NCBI GenBank assembly: GCA_012934845.2
Contig: WNNJ02000242.1
Location: 102,500 to 166,499, forward strand
Source: Pomphorhynchus laevis
Lineage: Eukaryota; Acanthocephala; Palaeacanthocephala; Echinorhynchida; Pomphorhynchidae
DNA: 64,000 nucleotides
Direction: 5' to 3'
Positions 46,605-58,560 of the stretch are shown one piece after another (positions within the stretch are counted from its first letter, which is position 1; each line of letters opens with the position of its first letter). Position numbers and translations under genes: made by a program. The notes under the pieces were generated by a model. It made no database searches, was not told the origin of the DNA, and saw nothing but the letters and a program-made list of their open reading frames with translations.

Positions 46605-46890
46605 ATTAACAACATAGCAATAGTGATAGAGTCGGAAACTCGGATGAACTGAAAATTTTACTTTAAGGTGTCAAAAGTATTTACTGTGTTTTTGTATGTT
46701 TTATTGTATAAAATTGTTATTTTTGCTATGACATTCACATTATTCGTAATATAATGAAGATAATATTTTGATGATTAAGTGAATATTTTGTATTTAACAA
46801 AATTTGTATTGAAAATCTCCTAAAATAATTAAATTATATGTTTATGTATAAATATTTGTACAATAATTTAGACGCGTGCATAATATTATT

Positions 46891-46896
46891 AATAAA
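46891..46896 (+). terminator. Candidate polyadenylation signal of the INTS7-like gene
   Basis: AATAAA lies 287 bp after the stop codon. AT-rich sequence makes chance occurrence easy, so it is tentative. It is duplicated in the inverted arm. Confidence 0.4.
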
Positions 46897-47280
46897 GTTT
46901 AGCTATAAATGGAAACTCATGATGAGTTTTGTGCTTGAATGCGTTTTAAACTTCAATGCGGTTTTGTACATATATGTTTTTGTATTTATAGAGTTAATGT
47001 TAGCTTTAATTCTTAATATTATGAATATAATTGAATCTGTCCTGACATCAACATTTTGTTTTTGAATTGAGCCGATATCTTAACGAAACTTTGTGGATAA
47101 ATACTTTTACAATATGATATTGTCGATGTTGTCGTTTCTTGAAAACTAGTCATAAATGTATATAGACTACTCTTTCCTTAACCATATGAATCGTTAAGCG
47201 TCACAGATTGAGATTCAACCTAATTCACACAGGAACCCATATCTGATGCATTAATACTGATTCTGTCCGACTTCCAGGCG

Positions 47281-49164
47281 TAAAATAATTAAATGTATAT
47301 GTTCGAATTATCATTTGTATAATATGGACGTTTAAAAAGAAAGAAAGGTTTTTAATGTGTCAAGTGCACATAGATTGTTTGCTTACAATCGCACAATAGC
47401 GATACAGATTGAAAACAATAGTTACTCGTCTAGAAGCCTGGAACATAGTTGCTTTTTGAAAAATCTACTAATGTCTTAATCAACTCTCTTCAATGGTGAC
47501 TAAATTTAGTCTAAGTCGACGAGCATACAGTACAACGCATCTTGAAAATGTATCATATAATCCTAGAAATTCTGCAAATTACCACTTAATATGCTGACCA
47601 TAAGCGTTCTCCTCACGAAAGAGAAGTTTGTTAATGAATCAACAAGATGGTTTTGCTTGTAGGTTTGTTTGTTATACGAAATAACAGATTAATCGGATTT
47701 TTCCTTAATTTCTCGTAACTGGTAAAATTGTTCTTGATATTGGTAACATTTGCCAGACGCCATTCATATTACCAATCCAAAGCATCCAACTAATATATAT
47801 CCAATCATATATACGATTGACAATTTATGCATACAGTCAACTCATCCAATCATTGTTTTCAATTATTTGACGTTTTGTATATTGAAACATTTTGTGTTTA
47901 TCATAAGTCAATATCGGATTCATTCATTTGACCTATTGTCTATATTCACACGTCCAGATGGTACTATTTTTGTCATCATTCTCGCTGTTTTACCAGCATT
48001 TTCATATTGTGAAATTGTCACACAACTTATAATCTCTTTGTCAACTCGTGTTAATAGATAATTATCTTTTTGTTTTGAAAGTTTCTCCAATAGCATTCAA
48101 TGACATGATATTTCATGTCATTAGAAATTTTGTCATTTCTTTCATAATATTTTAAACCTTCACAATTATTGATTGTATATGATAAATTTTATTAAATTAC
48201 GAAGAATATACTTCGTCAGAATATACTTTAATATTCTAACCGCAAAGTATAGCTTATGAAGTTCAATCTTCTAAACAGCTATCAAAGCTTCAAACAAATT
48301 TATTGAAATGATCACGGGACGCCTGCTCTATTGTATAAGATACAACGTTGCAGGTATTGTAAGCTTATAAGATATCTTCAAGTAAAATGATGTCGTTTTA
48401 TAGAACGTTAACGCCTCGGTTAGCGGGACGTGCTTTTTGTAAACTAATTTTTCAACCCTAAATTCAGTCTACCGATTCTCTATAGCTACAGCATAAGCAT
48501 CTCCTTATTCGAGAATGTAAAAAGACCAGAGTTTACAAGCGCAGACCTGCTGAACCTACCTTTTCAGCTAAAGAGCTATAAGCATCAATTTCACAATTCA
48601 ATTTCAGAAATGATCAATTCTAAATATCGCTTTGAGCAAGGGTTATTAAACGTAAAATGTTACACGTTCTAATTGAATGGAATATTGAACACAGCTTTTC
48701 CCTTCCTGATAATATTATGATATTATCAATTTGATAAGCGTTTGTTGGTGATTAAATAATAACTTATTCATTGTATATTATAATTTGCGTATTTCCATGA
48801 TTAGGGTATCAGCAGTCACCGAACTATTTAAACTATTTCTATTTTTGGTTGCAGGTAATAAAGAGTGAATTCGTGTGTAATTGTTTATGCAGAACGTTTA
48901 ATCCTAAAATATGAATATCAACATCGAAATCACATATGAGCTAACACCGGCTTGCCGATCATTTTAATATGACACATTGCTAGAATTTGAAGCTGATATA
49001 TACAGATAGATCAAGTTTATTTTAGATTATACGCCCCTAAAGTTTCCACGCTTAAGTAGTTTATAGAGTAGTTTAACAAATAGTTTAAAGAGTAGTTTAA
49101 CAAGTAGTTTACATACAATAGAAGACACACAAAAAGGTAATCAGGAAGATGATCAAAAAGGTAA
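47281..49164. other. Spacer between inverted arms, no recognised gene
   Basis: No exon or motif could be supported on either strand. The plus-strand frame 47750-48061 has no recognisable domain. A short 24-bp period tandem repeat (AGTAGTTTAACAA words) occurs at about 49057-49110. Confidence 0.4.
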
Positions 49165-49512
49165 CCAGGCACACATGGATTTCATGTTCACACATTTTGC
49201 GATATTTTTGATTGATGCGCATCTGTGGGTGCTCACTGTAATCCATTTCAAACAAAACACAGTGGACCGTATAGTGAAGATAGTCATGTTGGGGATTTAG
49301 GTGACCTCCTAGCCGACAATAATGGTGTAGCTTTAATCAGCATTCTCGATAATCTATTTACATTGTATGGATAACTTTCTGCAATTGATCGGCCATTGGT
49401 TGTTCATGATAAGGAATATGATCTTGATTTTGGCAATTCTCCCGATAGTTCGACAACTAGATATTCTGAAGCCAGAGTTTACTGTGGTGTAATTGGGCTC
49501 TCAAAAAGCTAA
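49165..49512 (+). pseudogene. SOD1: Cu/Zn superoxide dismutase pseudogene
   Basis: The frame encodes PGTHGFHVHTFCD, CASVGAHCNPFQTKHSG, HVGDLGDLLADNNGVALIS, RPLVVHDKEYDLDFGNS and EARVYCGVIGLSKS, then a stop. The copper/zinc ligand histidines (HGFHVH, GAH, the His of HVGDLG with its Asp, VVVH-like VVHD), both disulfide cysteines and the active-site Arg are recognisable. Two in-frame stops (after CDIFD and after LFTLYG) and the loss of about the first 40 codons show it is dead. No intron is visible, so a processed copy is likely. It would have been a cytosolic superoxide-removing enzyme. Confidence 0.94.
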
Positions 49513-50036
49513 TTTTCGTAAAGCTCTTTGGTAAGTGATCAATACATATTGGTTCGTGATCAATTGTCTTTATATCTAGAAGTGCTCTACTGAAAATTGT
49601 TTAACCCTTTAAATGAATCTGCATTTGCATTTTTTTAATTATAAATGATATTATAATTTAGATTCTAATTATATTAGTAGTAAGTAAATCCTTGTGTAGT
49701 AGTTACTAAATAAGAATTTACAAGCTGTTGATTCACTCGGATTTGGCCCACATTCGTGCGAAATGGAGGATGCTTACATAAAGAACATACCCCCGCTTCC
49801 ATTAGTGATAAACGGCAAAAGAAGAATTAGTAGTCTGTAAATTATCGTTTATTATCTCGCTATTGCTTTTTCATTTCCTCTTTTTTATTACCGATATCCA
49901 AACTAGTCTTATATTGCAAGTAAACTTATTTTTAAAAGACAATTTTGTTTATTTAGATGTTGTCATTCTACAATAGTTCAAGTAATGTATTCGTATTTTG
50001 AAGCTGTTGATTTGCACTAGGCAAATTGCTCAATCC

Positions 50037-50320
50037 ATGGCGAATAATAATTTGGCAGATTTTGAGCTTGCATGTCAATTGCAAATTACAGAGACAGAAA
50101 ACAATTCGAATGGTAGATACACTAGTAAAATGAATCTAGTAACTGCGTTAACATCACGACACGCCGAAAATTTCTCTGTTCCTAGTAAAGATGATTACGA
50201 ACTTCTTGAACTCGCCGACCCGTGTCCAGATGTAAATGCATTATTTGTTCAGTACAGTAAAGATTTTTTTAATAGTAAACTCGATTGTGTTGAGCTGAAA
50301 TGGAGCAAAAGGATGAAGAT
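50037..50320 (+). CDS. SPRTN: SPRTN exon 1
   Basis: I chose the ATG at 50037 (MANNNLADFELACQLQ), as the Spartan N-terminus is a short helix ending in LQ. Upstream the frame stays open only with non-ATG codons. Donor GTAAGT leaves phase 2. Confidence 0.88.
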
Positions 50321-53300
50321 GTAAGTTTTTATGCATTCCTAACTTGAAATAAAGAATGCGGGATTGCCTGATCATCCATTGTATATTTTAAAATTTAAAT
50401 ATTTAAATTTATAAATTTAATAAATTTATAATATAAATTTAAATTCAAAAAATTATAATTATAATTTATAATTTATTTCCTCAATAGATAATGTTTGTGT
50501 TGAACGCTACCGAATAAATGATATCAAGACGCCGGAGCGAGGATCACAAACATATGTCGGTCGCGAAATAATGACAGTATTTCATCAATTATATATTATA
50601 AAAATTATTATATATAAATTATATTAAATTATATGTTAGTATAATGTAGTATAATATTTTATACAAATATAAAATTATGTATTATAATATATTATCTTAA
50701 TAAGTTTATTACTTAAATTTAATATTCTAACTTTGTATATATAATCGCTTGAAACTGTGGTCCAGGAGCCAAATGGATTAAAAATGGATTTTTAATCCAT
50801 ATTTGCTGCTAAATAACTGGACTTCGATCATCAGCTTCATTAGTTTAATGCATCACTCCGAGACGTTCCTAACTACCCAGCAGTCACCGTTAGTCGGATT
50901 TCGACTGCTTTTGTGATAACTATAAAGATACCAGCAATTCCTCACGAACGCATTACATCCGAATTTTTATTTATCGTTCCTATACGAATTGTATACGGGA
51001 CAGTAAACCGTAAGCTGTCTTTTTACTATTGTGAAAATTAATTACTTAGACAAGCCGTATTATTTCATTAGTCGGCTTTATAGTTTCCTCGTCTGGTTCG
51101 TTCAATCCCATCAGCATCAACATGGTCGCCAAAACCAGTATTTCGGCGACAATAAGTTCAACAGAAACAGTAAAAGGACCGAAACACGAAATGTAGGCAT
51201 GGGCTCACTGCTGATGAGGTCCACCCACGCTGATTGTAGTGTACAGTGATGATTATAGGATTCATACAACCACACTCGGATAATATGAAATAACGGAATA
51301 AAAAAATCGGTGTGTGATGAATTAAAAATTGCGAATATAATTACCGCCCACACCAAATATAGAACACATTAATTGTGTAATTTGGTATATAAGCCAAATA
51401 TAAACAAGCATTTCGGCGACAATGAGTTCAACAGAAACAGTAACCGGACCGAAACACGAAATGTAGGCGTGGGCTTACTGCTAATGAGGTCCACTCACCC
51501 TGAATGTAGTGTACAGTGATGCTGATAAGATTGAAAAAACAAACGAGTATAATATGAAACCTATCAATGAATTACACTTATTTTTTGATATTTATTTTTT
51601 AGAATATTATAGAATTTTAAGTTAATGAAATCGATTATTTTAAATGTCTTTTACCCTAGGTGTGCAGGTACTTGTACATTTAAACCATCGCAAGGTAGTT
51701 GCGTTATTACCTTGAGTGAGTGCCTATTAAAATTTCGAAGTAGGAAAGAGACTATTGAGACACTATTGGTGAATAGATTTATTTTTTTACATTTGCTCTT
51801 TATGTGTACATTTTAGCATGAGATGATTCATGCATATCTCTTCATAACACAGCGTAATACCGTAAGTAATAAAATTTTAATTTTACTATTTAGAATTTTA
51901 AACAATTGTCGTAAATTCTATAAAAAATTAAAAAAAAATCGTAAATAAAATTTTAATAAATTTTTAATTAAATCTATTTCTATGCAGTTGGTTCTCATAT
52001 ATAAGAGGATAAAAAATAAAATATTTTATTGTTTGCATTAAATAAATGTAAAATGTCCTTATTCAATAAGATATCTTGACACATATGGTAACGAACGAAT
52101 CAGATGACTACTTTTTGAATAGACGCAGTTATACCGGAACGGCATTTTACTTAGGAATCGCTGATTGAAAAACGTACAAGCGAAAGACTTACGGAAGTGT
52201 AAATCTTCCATTCTATCACCGTACATTTGATTACAAGTACGGTAATCTGTCATTTGATTAAAAATAGGAAAATGTTTTATTAAATTTTAGCTAATAGCTA
52301 AACCTTAATAACGTTATTATACACGCGTACATATTTTTATACAAATATTAATTCAAACATATAAATTTAATTATTTTAGAAAATTTGAAATTAAAACTTT
52401 AGCTTACAGCTAAAGAAATCGTGAGTATATTGTGTCGCCTGGAAGTCGGACAGAGTCAGAATTAATAATAATCAGATATGGGTCCTGTGTGAATTAGGTT
52501 GAATCTCAATCTGTGACGCTTAACGATTCATATGGTTAAGGAAAGAGTAGTCTATATACATTTATGACTAGTTTTCAAGAAACGACAACATCGACAATAT
52601 CATATTGTAAAAATATTTATCCACAAAGTTTCGTTAAGATATCGGCTCAATTCAAAAACAAAATGTTGATGTCAGGACAGATTCAATTATATTCATAATA
52701 TTAAGAATTAAAGCTAACATTAACTCTATAAATACAAAAACATATATGTACAAAACCGCATTGAAGTTTAAAACGCATTCAAGCACAAAACTCATCATGA
52801 GTTTCCATTTATAGCTAAACTTTATTAATAATATTATGCACGCGTCTAAATTATTGTACAAATATTTATACATAAACATATAATTTAATTATTTTAGGAG
52901 ATTTTCAATACAAATTTTGTTAAATACAAAATATTCACTTAATCATCAAAATATTATCTTCATTATATTACGAATAATGTGAATGTCATAGCAAAAATAA
53001 CAATTTTATACAATAAAACATACAAAAACACAGTAAATACTTTTGACACCTTAAAGTAAAATTTTCAGTTCATCCGAGTTTCCGACTCTATCACTATTGC
53101 TATGTTGTTAATTTATAGTACTTTTACATAAGTGGTAAATCCCGCTTGATTTGACCATCGTCTCCAAAATTGGTCTTCGTAATCGACATTTACTTTTATC
53201 GCATAAGTTGGCTTTACCACCTTGGGTGATTTCTTATATTTTGCTGATTTGGTTGAGCTATGGTTCATGTCTGTATCATTTTGAGCAGTAAAAATATCCT

Positions 53301-56052
53301 GTTGAATGACAATTGTTGAACAAAAGTATCCTTCGTTTTTAGATACTGATGTCTCAACTTCAAAACTATTATGACAAACCTGGACATCTGTTTGATCGTC
53401 AGTAAACGCATTTGTGCGAAACAACCGCGAGCTCATTATGCTTGATTGAGTTATTTCATCGGAAGGGATATGATTTTCGTCTGGCCGCCTATCAGTTCTC
53501 ACCTTGTTCACATAAACTTTAAAATAAACCTTGGTTACTTTATTGAGATGAGTATTTAGTCGATCTGGGTAACGACAGTGGTTATACGTAAAAAATCCTT
53601 GTATGGATAGGGAAAAATCTTCCAACGATTTTATACAAATTGGTTTGACTTGAGATGAAAGTTGCGGATCAATGTAGATCTATTAAATATAAAATTATTA
53701 TTAGATTAAATCATCAAATGTAATATTTGAGAGATATAAAAACGATGCAATTGTTAAATTTAAAAATTGGATTATGCTATTATCCTTACTATTGCATTTT
53801 CTCTAATTTTAAAAATTATCTTAAGTTACATTTTAATCTTATTAATTAAGGGTTAATGCTAATTATATAGTCAGCGATCTATTGATTTAAATCAAAACAT
53901 TTAAAACAAATGCGTAATTTAAATAATAAAGTAATTTTGTTATTTTTAAAATGATAATTTCAATTTTAAACTGATAATGACCTTTCTCAATGTGATAATT
54001 TTCACTTTGATATAATTGCCAACTTGATAATCTTCAATCGCTCGATTCGAATCGAAACAAACTGTTTCTAATATGAAAAACTGCAATTGAAGATATCTGA
54101 AATCGTTATTGGTTTACTATATGTATTATTTCCGATAACGTAATATCATCAACTACATCGGCTCTGATTACTGATGTTATTTTTCCATACCTTCTACAAC
54201 TTTTATTAATCTCGTATTTCTTATGCAGTTGATATTTTGTAGATACCTTGATCTTATCCATTTATAGACAGTGATTATGGGAATAACGAGCAATTTAGAG
54301 ATGCTTTTTCTATCCTTATCAACGGCCTGAATATCATAAATTTGATATTTTCTTGTGTTATTAATTTAATTGTGTTTTCATATTTTATCTATAAGACTGT
54401 GTAAGTGAATATATTTTTCTACTAAAATGATAATTTCCATTTTAATTTGATAATAGCCTTTTTCATTATGATAATTTGCACTTTAATAACAACTTGATAA
54501 TCTTACTTCCAAGGTTGTACATGAAAAATTTCTAAGTGTGAATCAACTTTACACTTATCGCATAAGTTACTTTACCACTTTGGGTGATTTCTTATGTTTT
54601 GCAGATTTGGTTCATGATGGAAAGTATCTTGTTGATAAGCATCAACAGGATGTTTAATAATAAATATCATTAAAAATTAAAAATTTATTTATAATTGTAT
54701 AGCTTTATGATTATTTTATTATAAGTTTTATTATGTTTTTAAATAATATAAATAATATAATCATAACAATATTTTTGCATATGATTTTAATATAACATCC
54801 GTAATGTAGAAACACTTAAGTGTTTTTACATTTCCTGTGTAATAGCAATCTTGCATAATAGCGAGTTTGCTTTGACATTCAAATATATGGTCTGCAAAAT
54901 CCTCTAAAATTTATTATTCCTGACAAAAGTAACAATAAATAACCAAACAGCACCTCGACGAATGGCGGTAGCATAGTGTCGTTATCTTGTCTCGGTAACC
55001 TTGTGTAACCAAGGTCGTTAACTTTGTGTCGTTAGAATGAGGTAACTTCCGTACCCACCTTCTTGCATGCGTGTGCCGACACGCATTTGCCACGTAAAAA
55101 TAAATCTCTTTTAAACAAAAAAACTGTCATCTAGACAAAAGTAACAATAAATAACCAAACAAAAAGCTTTTACTAAAATCTGAAATATGCGAAACGTGAA
55201 AATTAACTCTTATCATTAAGTAATTAAGCTAGTAAATTGTTTAATAATTTTGCTGAAGTGATCATAAAAGCGAACACTTAAATGTAATAAAATTAGAAAT
55301 AATTTAATCTAGATATTTTATTTGATAGTTTGTCTAGCAATCCAGGTCATACAAAGGTTTGACAGTAATTAATATTAGTTTATTGTATTTAATTGTTATT
55401 TATTAATAATAATTATTTTTTATAAATAATAATTAAAAAAAATTAATTTTTAATTATTAATAAATAATTTTAAATTGATAAATAATTTATAATAATTTAT
55501 AATAATTTATAAATAATTAATAAATAATTTTAAATAATAAATAATTTGAATTTTTAAATTGACATAAATTCTTTTGTGTGCAAATCTTTGTGAAACATCT
55601 TTGTCACAAATTCTATTAGTAAGAAGAATGCTGTAAAGCATTAATAACTTTTTATTCTAAAATATAAAATATAATTATGCTTATTATACGACGTAATCAT
55701 AACTTGATAAATTACATTTTGTGTTAATGCTAAACCGTACACGTCTGTTGAAGGATCGTGACGGCCACGGGCCGATTTTCCAATCTCATATGAATCGAGT
55801 CAATAGAGTGCTAGGACTTAAAATTACGGTAATTAGTAAAAAAATATTAGAATTATTAAACGAACAAAAATTTAGATATATCACTCGTTTAGTGATGAGG
55901 TAGAACTGTACAGGCAACATTGGTGGAAGTGTAACGGGCCGTGTCAATATCGACGACCGTACTATGGAATTGTCAAGAGATCAATGAATCGACCGCCTGG
56001 CCCAAATGACTATTGGTGGGGTATGCAGCTATTTAAATGTTATCTGCCATAG
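50037..56052 (+). CDS. SPRTN: Spartan (SprT-like DNA-dependent metalloprotease), truncated
   Basis: SPRTN is a nuclear zinc protease that degrades proteins crosslinked to DNA at replication forks. Exons: 50037-50320, 51660-51768, 51817-51861, 55754-55828 and about 55900-56052. Motifs in order: DPCPDVNALFVQYSKDFF, WSKRMKMCAGTC, LSECLLKFRSRKETIETLL, HEMIHAYLF (HExxH zinc site), DGHGPIFQSHMNRVN (third His), HWWKCNGPCQYRRPYYG and NDYWWGMQ. The product would be about 221 residues, against about 490 in human, so the VCP-, PCNA- and ubiquitin-binding tail is missing. The last intron does not join the frame cleanly: only the internal acceptor GATGAG gives an open frame, costing about seven conserved residues. 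It may be a recent pseudogene. Confidence 0.9.
51118..51545. repeat. Two dispersed 130-bp direct repeats with hammerhead-like signature
   Basis: TTTCGGCGACAATAAGTTCA to CAGTGATG at about 51138-51253 recurs at about 51412-51524 with a few changes, in SPRTN intron 1. Each copy has GGACC next to GAAAC, and about 30 bp later CTGATGA (CTAATGA in the second) next to GGTCC. GGACC and GGTCC can pair, as in a permuted hammerhead. Stem I could not be confirmed. Confidence 0.7.
51660..51861 (+). CDS. SPRTN: SPRTN exons 2 and 3 with HExxH site
   Basis: 51660-51768 and 51817-51861 are separated by a 48-bp intron. They encode CAGTCTFKPSQGSCVITLS, FRSRKETIETLL and HEMIHAYLFITQRNT. Exon 3 is only 15 codons but holds the catalytic HEMIH. 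It ends at GTAAGT in phase 0. Confidence 0.92.
52436..54809 (-). repeat. Minus arm of the 2.37-kb inverted duplication
   Basis: Reverse complement of 44917-47280. It lies wholly inside SPRTN intron 3 (51862-55753), so on the plus strand this intron carries sequence antisense to the INTS7-like last exon and 3' flank. Confidence 0.96.
53113..53679 (-). pseudogene. Orphan copy of the INTS7-like last exon
   Basis: The same 567-nt exon, with the AG acceptor and TAA stop preserved and an identical 170-residue open frame. The upstream exons are not duplicated. It has no own start and cannot make INTS7. The Tc1/mariner-like fragment and the degenerate exon fragment of the plus arm are mirrored upstream of it. 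Confidence 0.93.
54810..55750. other. SPRTN intron sequence with a 28-bp direct repeat
   Basis: GACAAAAGTAACAATAAATA with ACCAAACA occurs at 54919 and 55135. No gene or known element is visible between. The rest is AT-rich. Confidence 0.5.
55754..56052 (+). CDS. SPRTN: SPRTN exons 4 and 5
   Basis: 55754-55828 encodes DRDGHGPIFQSHMNRVNRV with LGLKIT, joining in frame to exon 3. The last exon encodes LYRQHWWKCNGPCQYRRPYY and GPNDYWWGMQLFKC, then stops. The SDE codons before VELYRQ would need a donor in another phase, which I do not find. Confidence 0.85.
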
Positions 56053-56212
56053 TAGTTTTTATAACGTGATGTTTATTCCTGAAGGACTTCTGCTTTATTT
56101 AATTTTTAGATCACATCTAAAATTATTACTTTGTTATTAATGATAATCCGTTTACATTTGTTGGGATTTCGCTGAGCGATTATTCCAAATGCGAAATTGG
56201 TTGGTTAAAATA

Positions 56213-56462
56213 ATTGTAGACAGGTTCCATACGCTGGCAAATACCACACCAGGGTGCATAAAATTCCATTAAAACAGCTTTCGATGGATCATGTGATACA
56301 GAAATGATATTGCTCTGTACAAGAGTTTTGACTGGACCACAGTTCCAATTCTCTGTCAACTTCTGTGATCGGTAGTTAGGCTCAATTTTGTTATCTTAAC
56401 ACTTTTGAACGAAATGCGTTAGATTAACGGCGCTTATTTCATTCTCATGGTCATACTTGTAT
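56213..56462 (-). pseudogene. Duplicated fragment of the PDI pseudogene
   Basis: About 250 bp nearly identical to 57876-58130, covering the PDI a' domain around the WCGIC site. Visible changes include GGTTCCATACGCTGG against GGTTCCAAACGCTGA. Both ends break off sharply. Confidence 0.93.
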
Positions 56463-56740
56463 TTATGTTATGCTGGAAAATGAAAATATTTCTGATGAAA
56501 AATGAAAATGAAAAAAAAATATTTCTGATCAATGGTGAAACTGCATTGAATAGATCCCATTATATACCTAATAAATATATGGCCAAAGTATCGGGAGCAA
56601 AGTTATTTGATCGTAACCAAATACAATATTCAAATACAATTGTATTGGTTAACTTGATTCATCAATTTAATTTGCAAAACTTGCATCGATTTAAAATTAA
56701 AATACCCTCTTCAAAACTCAATTTAATGAAATTAAATTTG

Positions 56741-56875
56741 ATCAATGAATTGACCGCCTGGCCCAAATGACTATTGGTGGGGTATGCAGCTATTTAAAAG
56801 TTATTTGCCATTTAGTAGTTTGGGATTTCGCTGCGCGATTATTCCAAATGCGAAATTGAATAGTTAAATTAACCA
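56741..56875 (+). pseudogene. Duplicated end of the SPRTN last exon
   Basis: GACCGCCTGGCCCAAATGAC and TATTGGTGGGGTATGCAGC match 55990-56030. The following GGGATTTCGCTG block matches 56160-56200. Together with the PDI fragment this shows a tandem segmental duplication. About 115 bp present in the first copy are absent here. Confidence 0.9.
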
Positions 56876-57800
56876 AACGTGTGTATAAAATTTTCAATTC
56901 ACTTAAATATTTGTCTCGCAAGCATTTCTAATATGAACATGTATTCTATTAAGCATATAAGAAACTTAATGTATCTTTATAATTATATATTAATCTTACT
57001 TTAATACATCATACCCCTTTTTACCAGGGCGTATGTCTTTTGGTTTAAGACACTAATTGTTTATTTATAAAACATAAAAAATGAAAATAATAGTTTTTTA
57101 TTATTAAGTTATTTAAAGTTTAAAAGTAAAATAAAGTACAAAACATGTTTTCATTGTTATGGAACTGCTACAAAACTTGCATAACCTTAAAATTAACATA
57201 CCCTCTTCAAAACTCAATTTAATGAATTAAAATTTGACTATAACTTCACAAATAAAAAGTTTAATATTTAAACAGGTAAAAGTTTAATTAATAAATATAT
57301 TTATATAAATATTAAAAATTTAATATTAAATAGTTTACATTTAACTGTTTTAAATGTTTTTTAATTTTTAGATATTTAATTTTGTTTAAATTTTTCGATA
57401 GTATCCAAGTTTAAAATACGTAGAGATTAATATTTATCTATATATAGAGAGAAATTGTATCTCTGTCTTTAAAATCTCTAAAAATATTTTTTATTTCTTT
57501 ATTAAATTGAAATATCTCTATTGATACAATAGATTTACAGGTTATTAAAAATTTAATATTAAATAGTTTATATTTAAATGTTTTCGATTGAATAATTTAA
57601 TTAAATGCTTTTAATTTCAACTACTTTTGTTTCATAAATGTTTCCATTATAATATAGAAAAATTAATAAATGTTATTATAAAAAATAAATAAATGATAAT
57701 AATAAATGTTATGCTGGAACTGCTACTGACTACTTTTCAACTGTAGATATGGATTTATCCTAGTCCACAATTGCTGATTATGATATTCCTTCAGTTTCGA
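56876..57800. other. AT-rich sequence with small duplications
   Basis: No gene is seen. A word such as ATACCCTCTTCAAAACTCAA occurs at 56702 and again at 57198, so the local duplication continues into this stretch. Confidence 0.5.
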
Positions 57801-57809
57801 TAAACATGA

Positions 57810-58560
57810 TCAATTTTCTAAATCAATTTTAGCGACGAAGACATCTGAGTAATTTTCGAAATAAGTATCGAGCAAATTGTAGACAGGTTCCAAACGCTGA
57901 CAAATACCACACCAGGGTGCATAAAATTCCATTAAAACAGCTTTCGATGGATCATGTGATACAGAAATGATATTGCTCTGTACAAGAGTTTTGACTGGAC
58001 CACAGTTCCAATTCTCTGTCAACTTCTGTGATCGGTAGTTAGGCTCAATTTTGTTATCTTAACACTTTTGAACGAAATGCGTTAGATTAACGGCGCTTAT
58101 TTCATTCTCATGGTCATACTTGTATTTAACCAAATTGCCTTTAATCTTAATAAGACGAAATGGTCGGTAATTGGGTAGCAGTTAAAAAACTCATATATTC
58201 GAGAATGATATTCCAGGTCACTATCAACATGAGCGAATGCAACTGTCCCACGAAATGACTTTGCGTTTCCAACATAACATTTCTGTAATTATCAATAATA
58301 TCCTTTTTACTTGTGTTCAGTGGATTAGTGGAATTTCCGGCAAATAAGAGAACGTTCACTTTAATATCAAACATAATTAAAATTTGAGAGTAACGGAACA
58401 ATATTGGATTTCACAAAATTTTTAAATTTTGTGAAATTTAATATTGCTTCTCCTTCCATTACTGCTTCAAATTCATCAAAATTTTTGTAAACCACCATTT
58501 GTACATTATCTTTGACAGAGAAAAAATTTTTTAAATTATCGGTCGGAATCGATACGAATG
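57810..58560 (-). pseudogene. Protein disulfide isomerase pseudogene (b, b' and a' domains)
   Basis: Reading on the minus strand: QMVVYKNFDEFEAVMEGEA and FVKSNIVPLLSNFN (end of b, start of b'), DIKVNVLLFAGNS, FRGTVAFAHVDSDLEYHSRI and YEFFNC (b'), KYKYDHENEISAVNLTHFV, ENWNCGPVKTLVQSNI and FYAPWCGICQRLEPVYNLL (a'). This matches PDIA1/P4HB, the ER oxidoreductase. The pieces lie in three frames with at least three shifts (near 58385, 58270 and 58150). The active site is CGIC instead of CGHC. It stops after VFVAKIDLEN, without the rest of a' or an ER retention signal. Confidence 0.9.

Larger units (their letters stand above)
44917..47280 (+). repeat. Plus arm of a 2.37-kb inverted duplication
   Basis: This segment, holding the end of intron 44015-46037, the last INTS7-like exon and its 3' flank, recurs in inverted orientation at 52436-54809. 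The 170-codon and 75-codon open frames in the two arms are identical. I found only one substitution in the parts compared base by base, apart from indels near both ends. The spacer is about 5.2 kb. Confidence 0.96.

Noticed and set aside
46838-47065. 75-codon open frame after the INTS7-like stop, identical in both inverted arms
   Set aside because: It lies in the 3' untranslated region, has AT-rich hydrophobic composition and no motif. Identity between arms only reflects the recent duplication.
47281-48960. Possible remnants of an LTR retrotransposon in the spacer
   Set aside because: A few words looked like Copia-type polyprotein pieces, but no domain, terminal repeat or primer-binding site could be shown.
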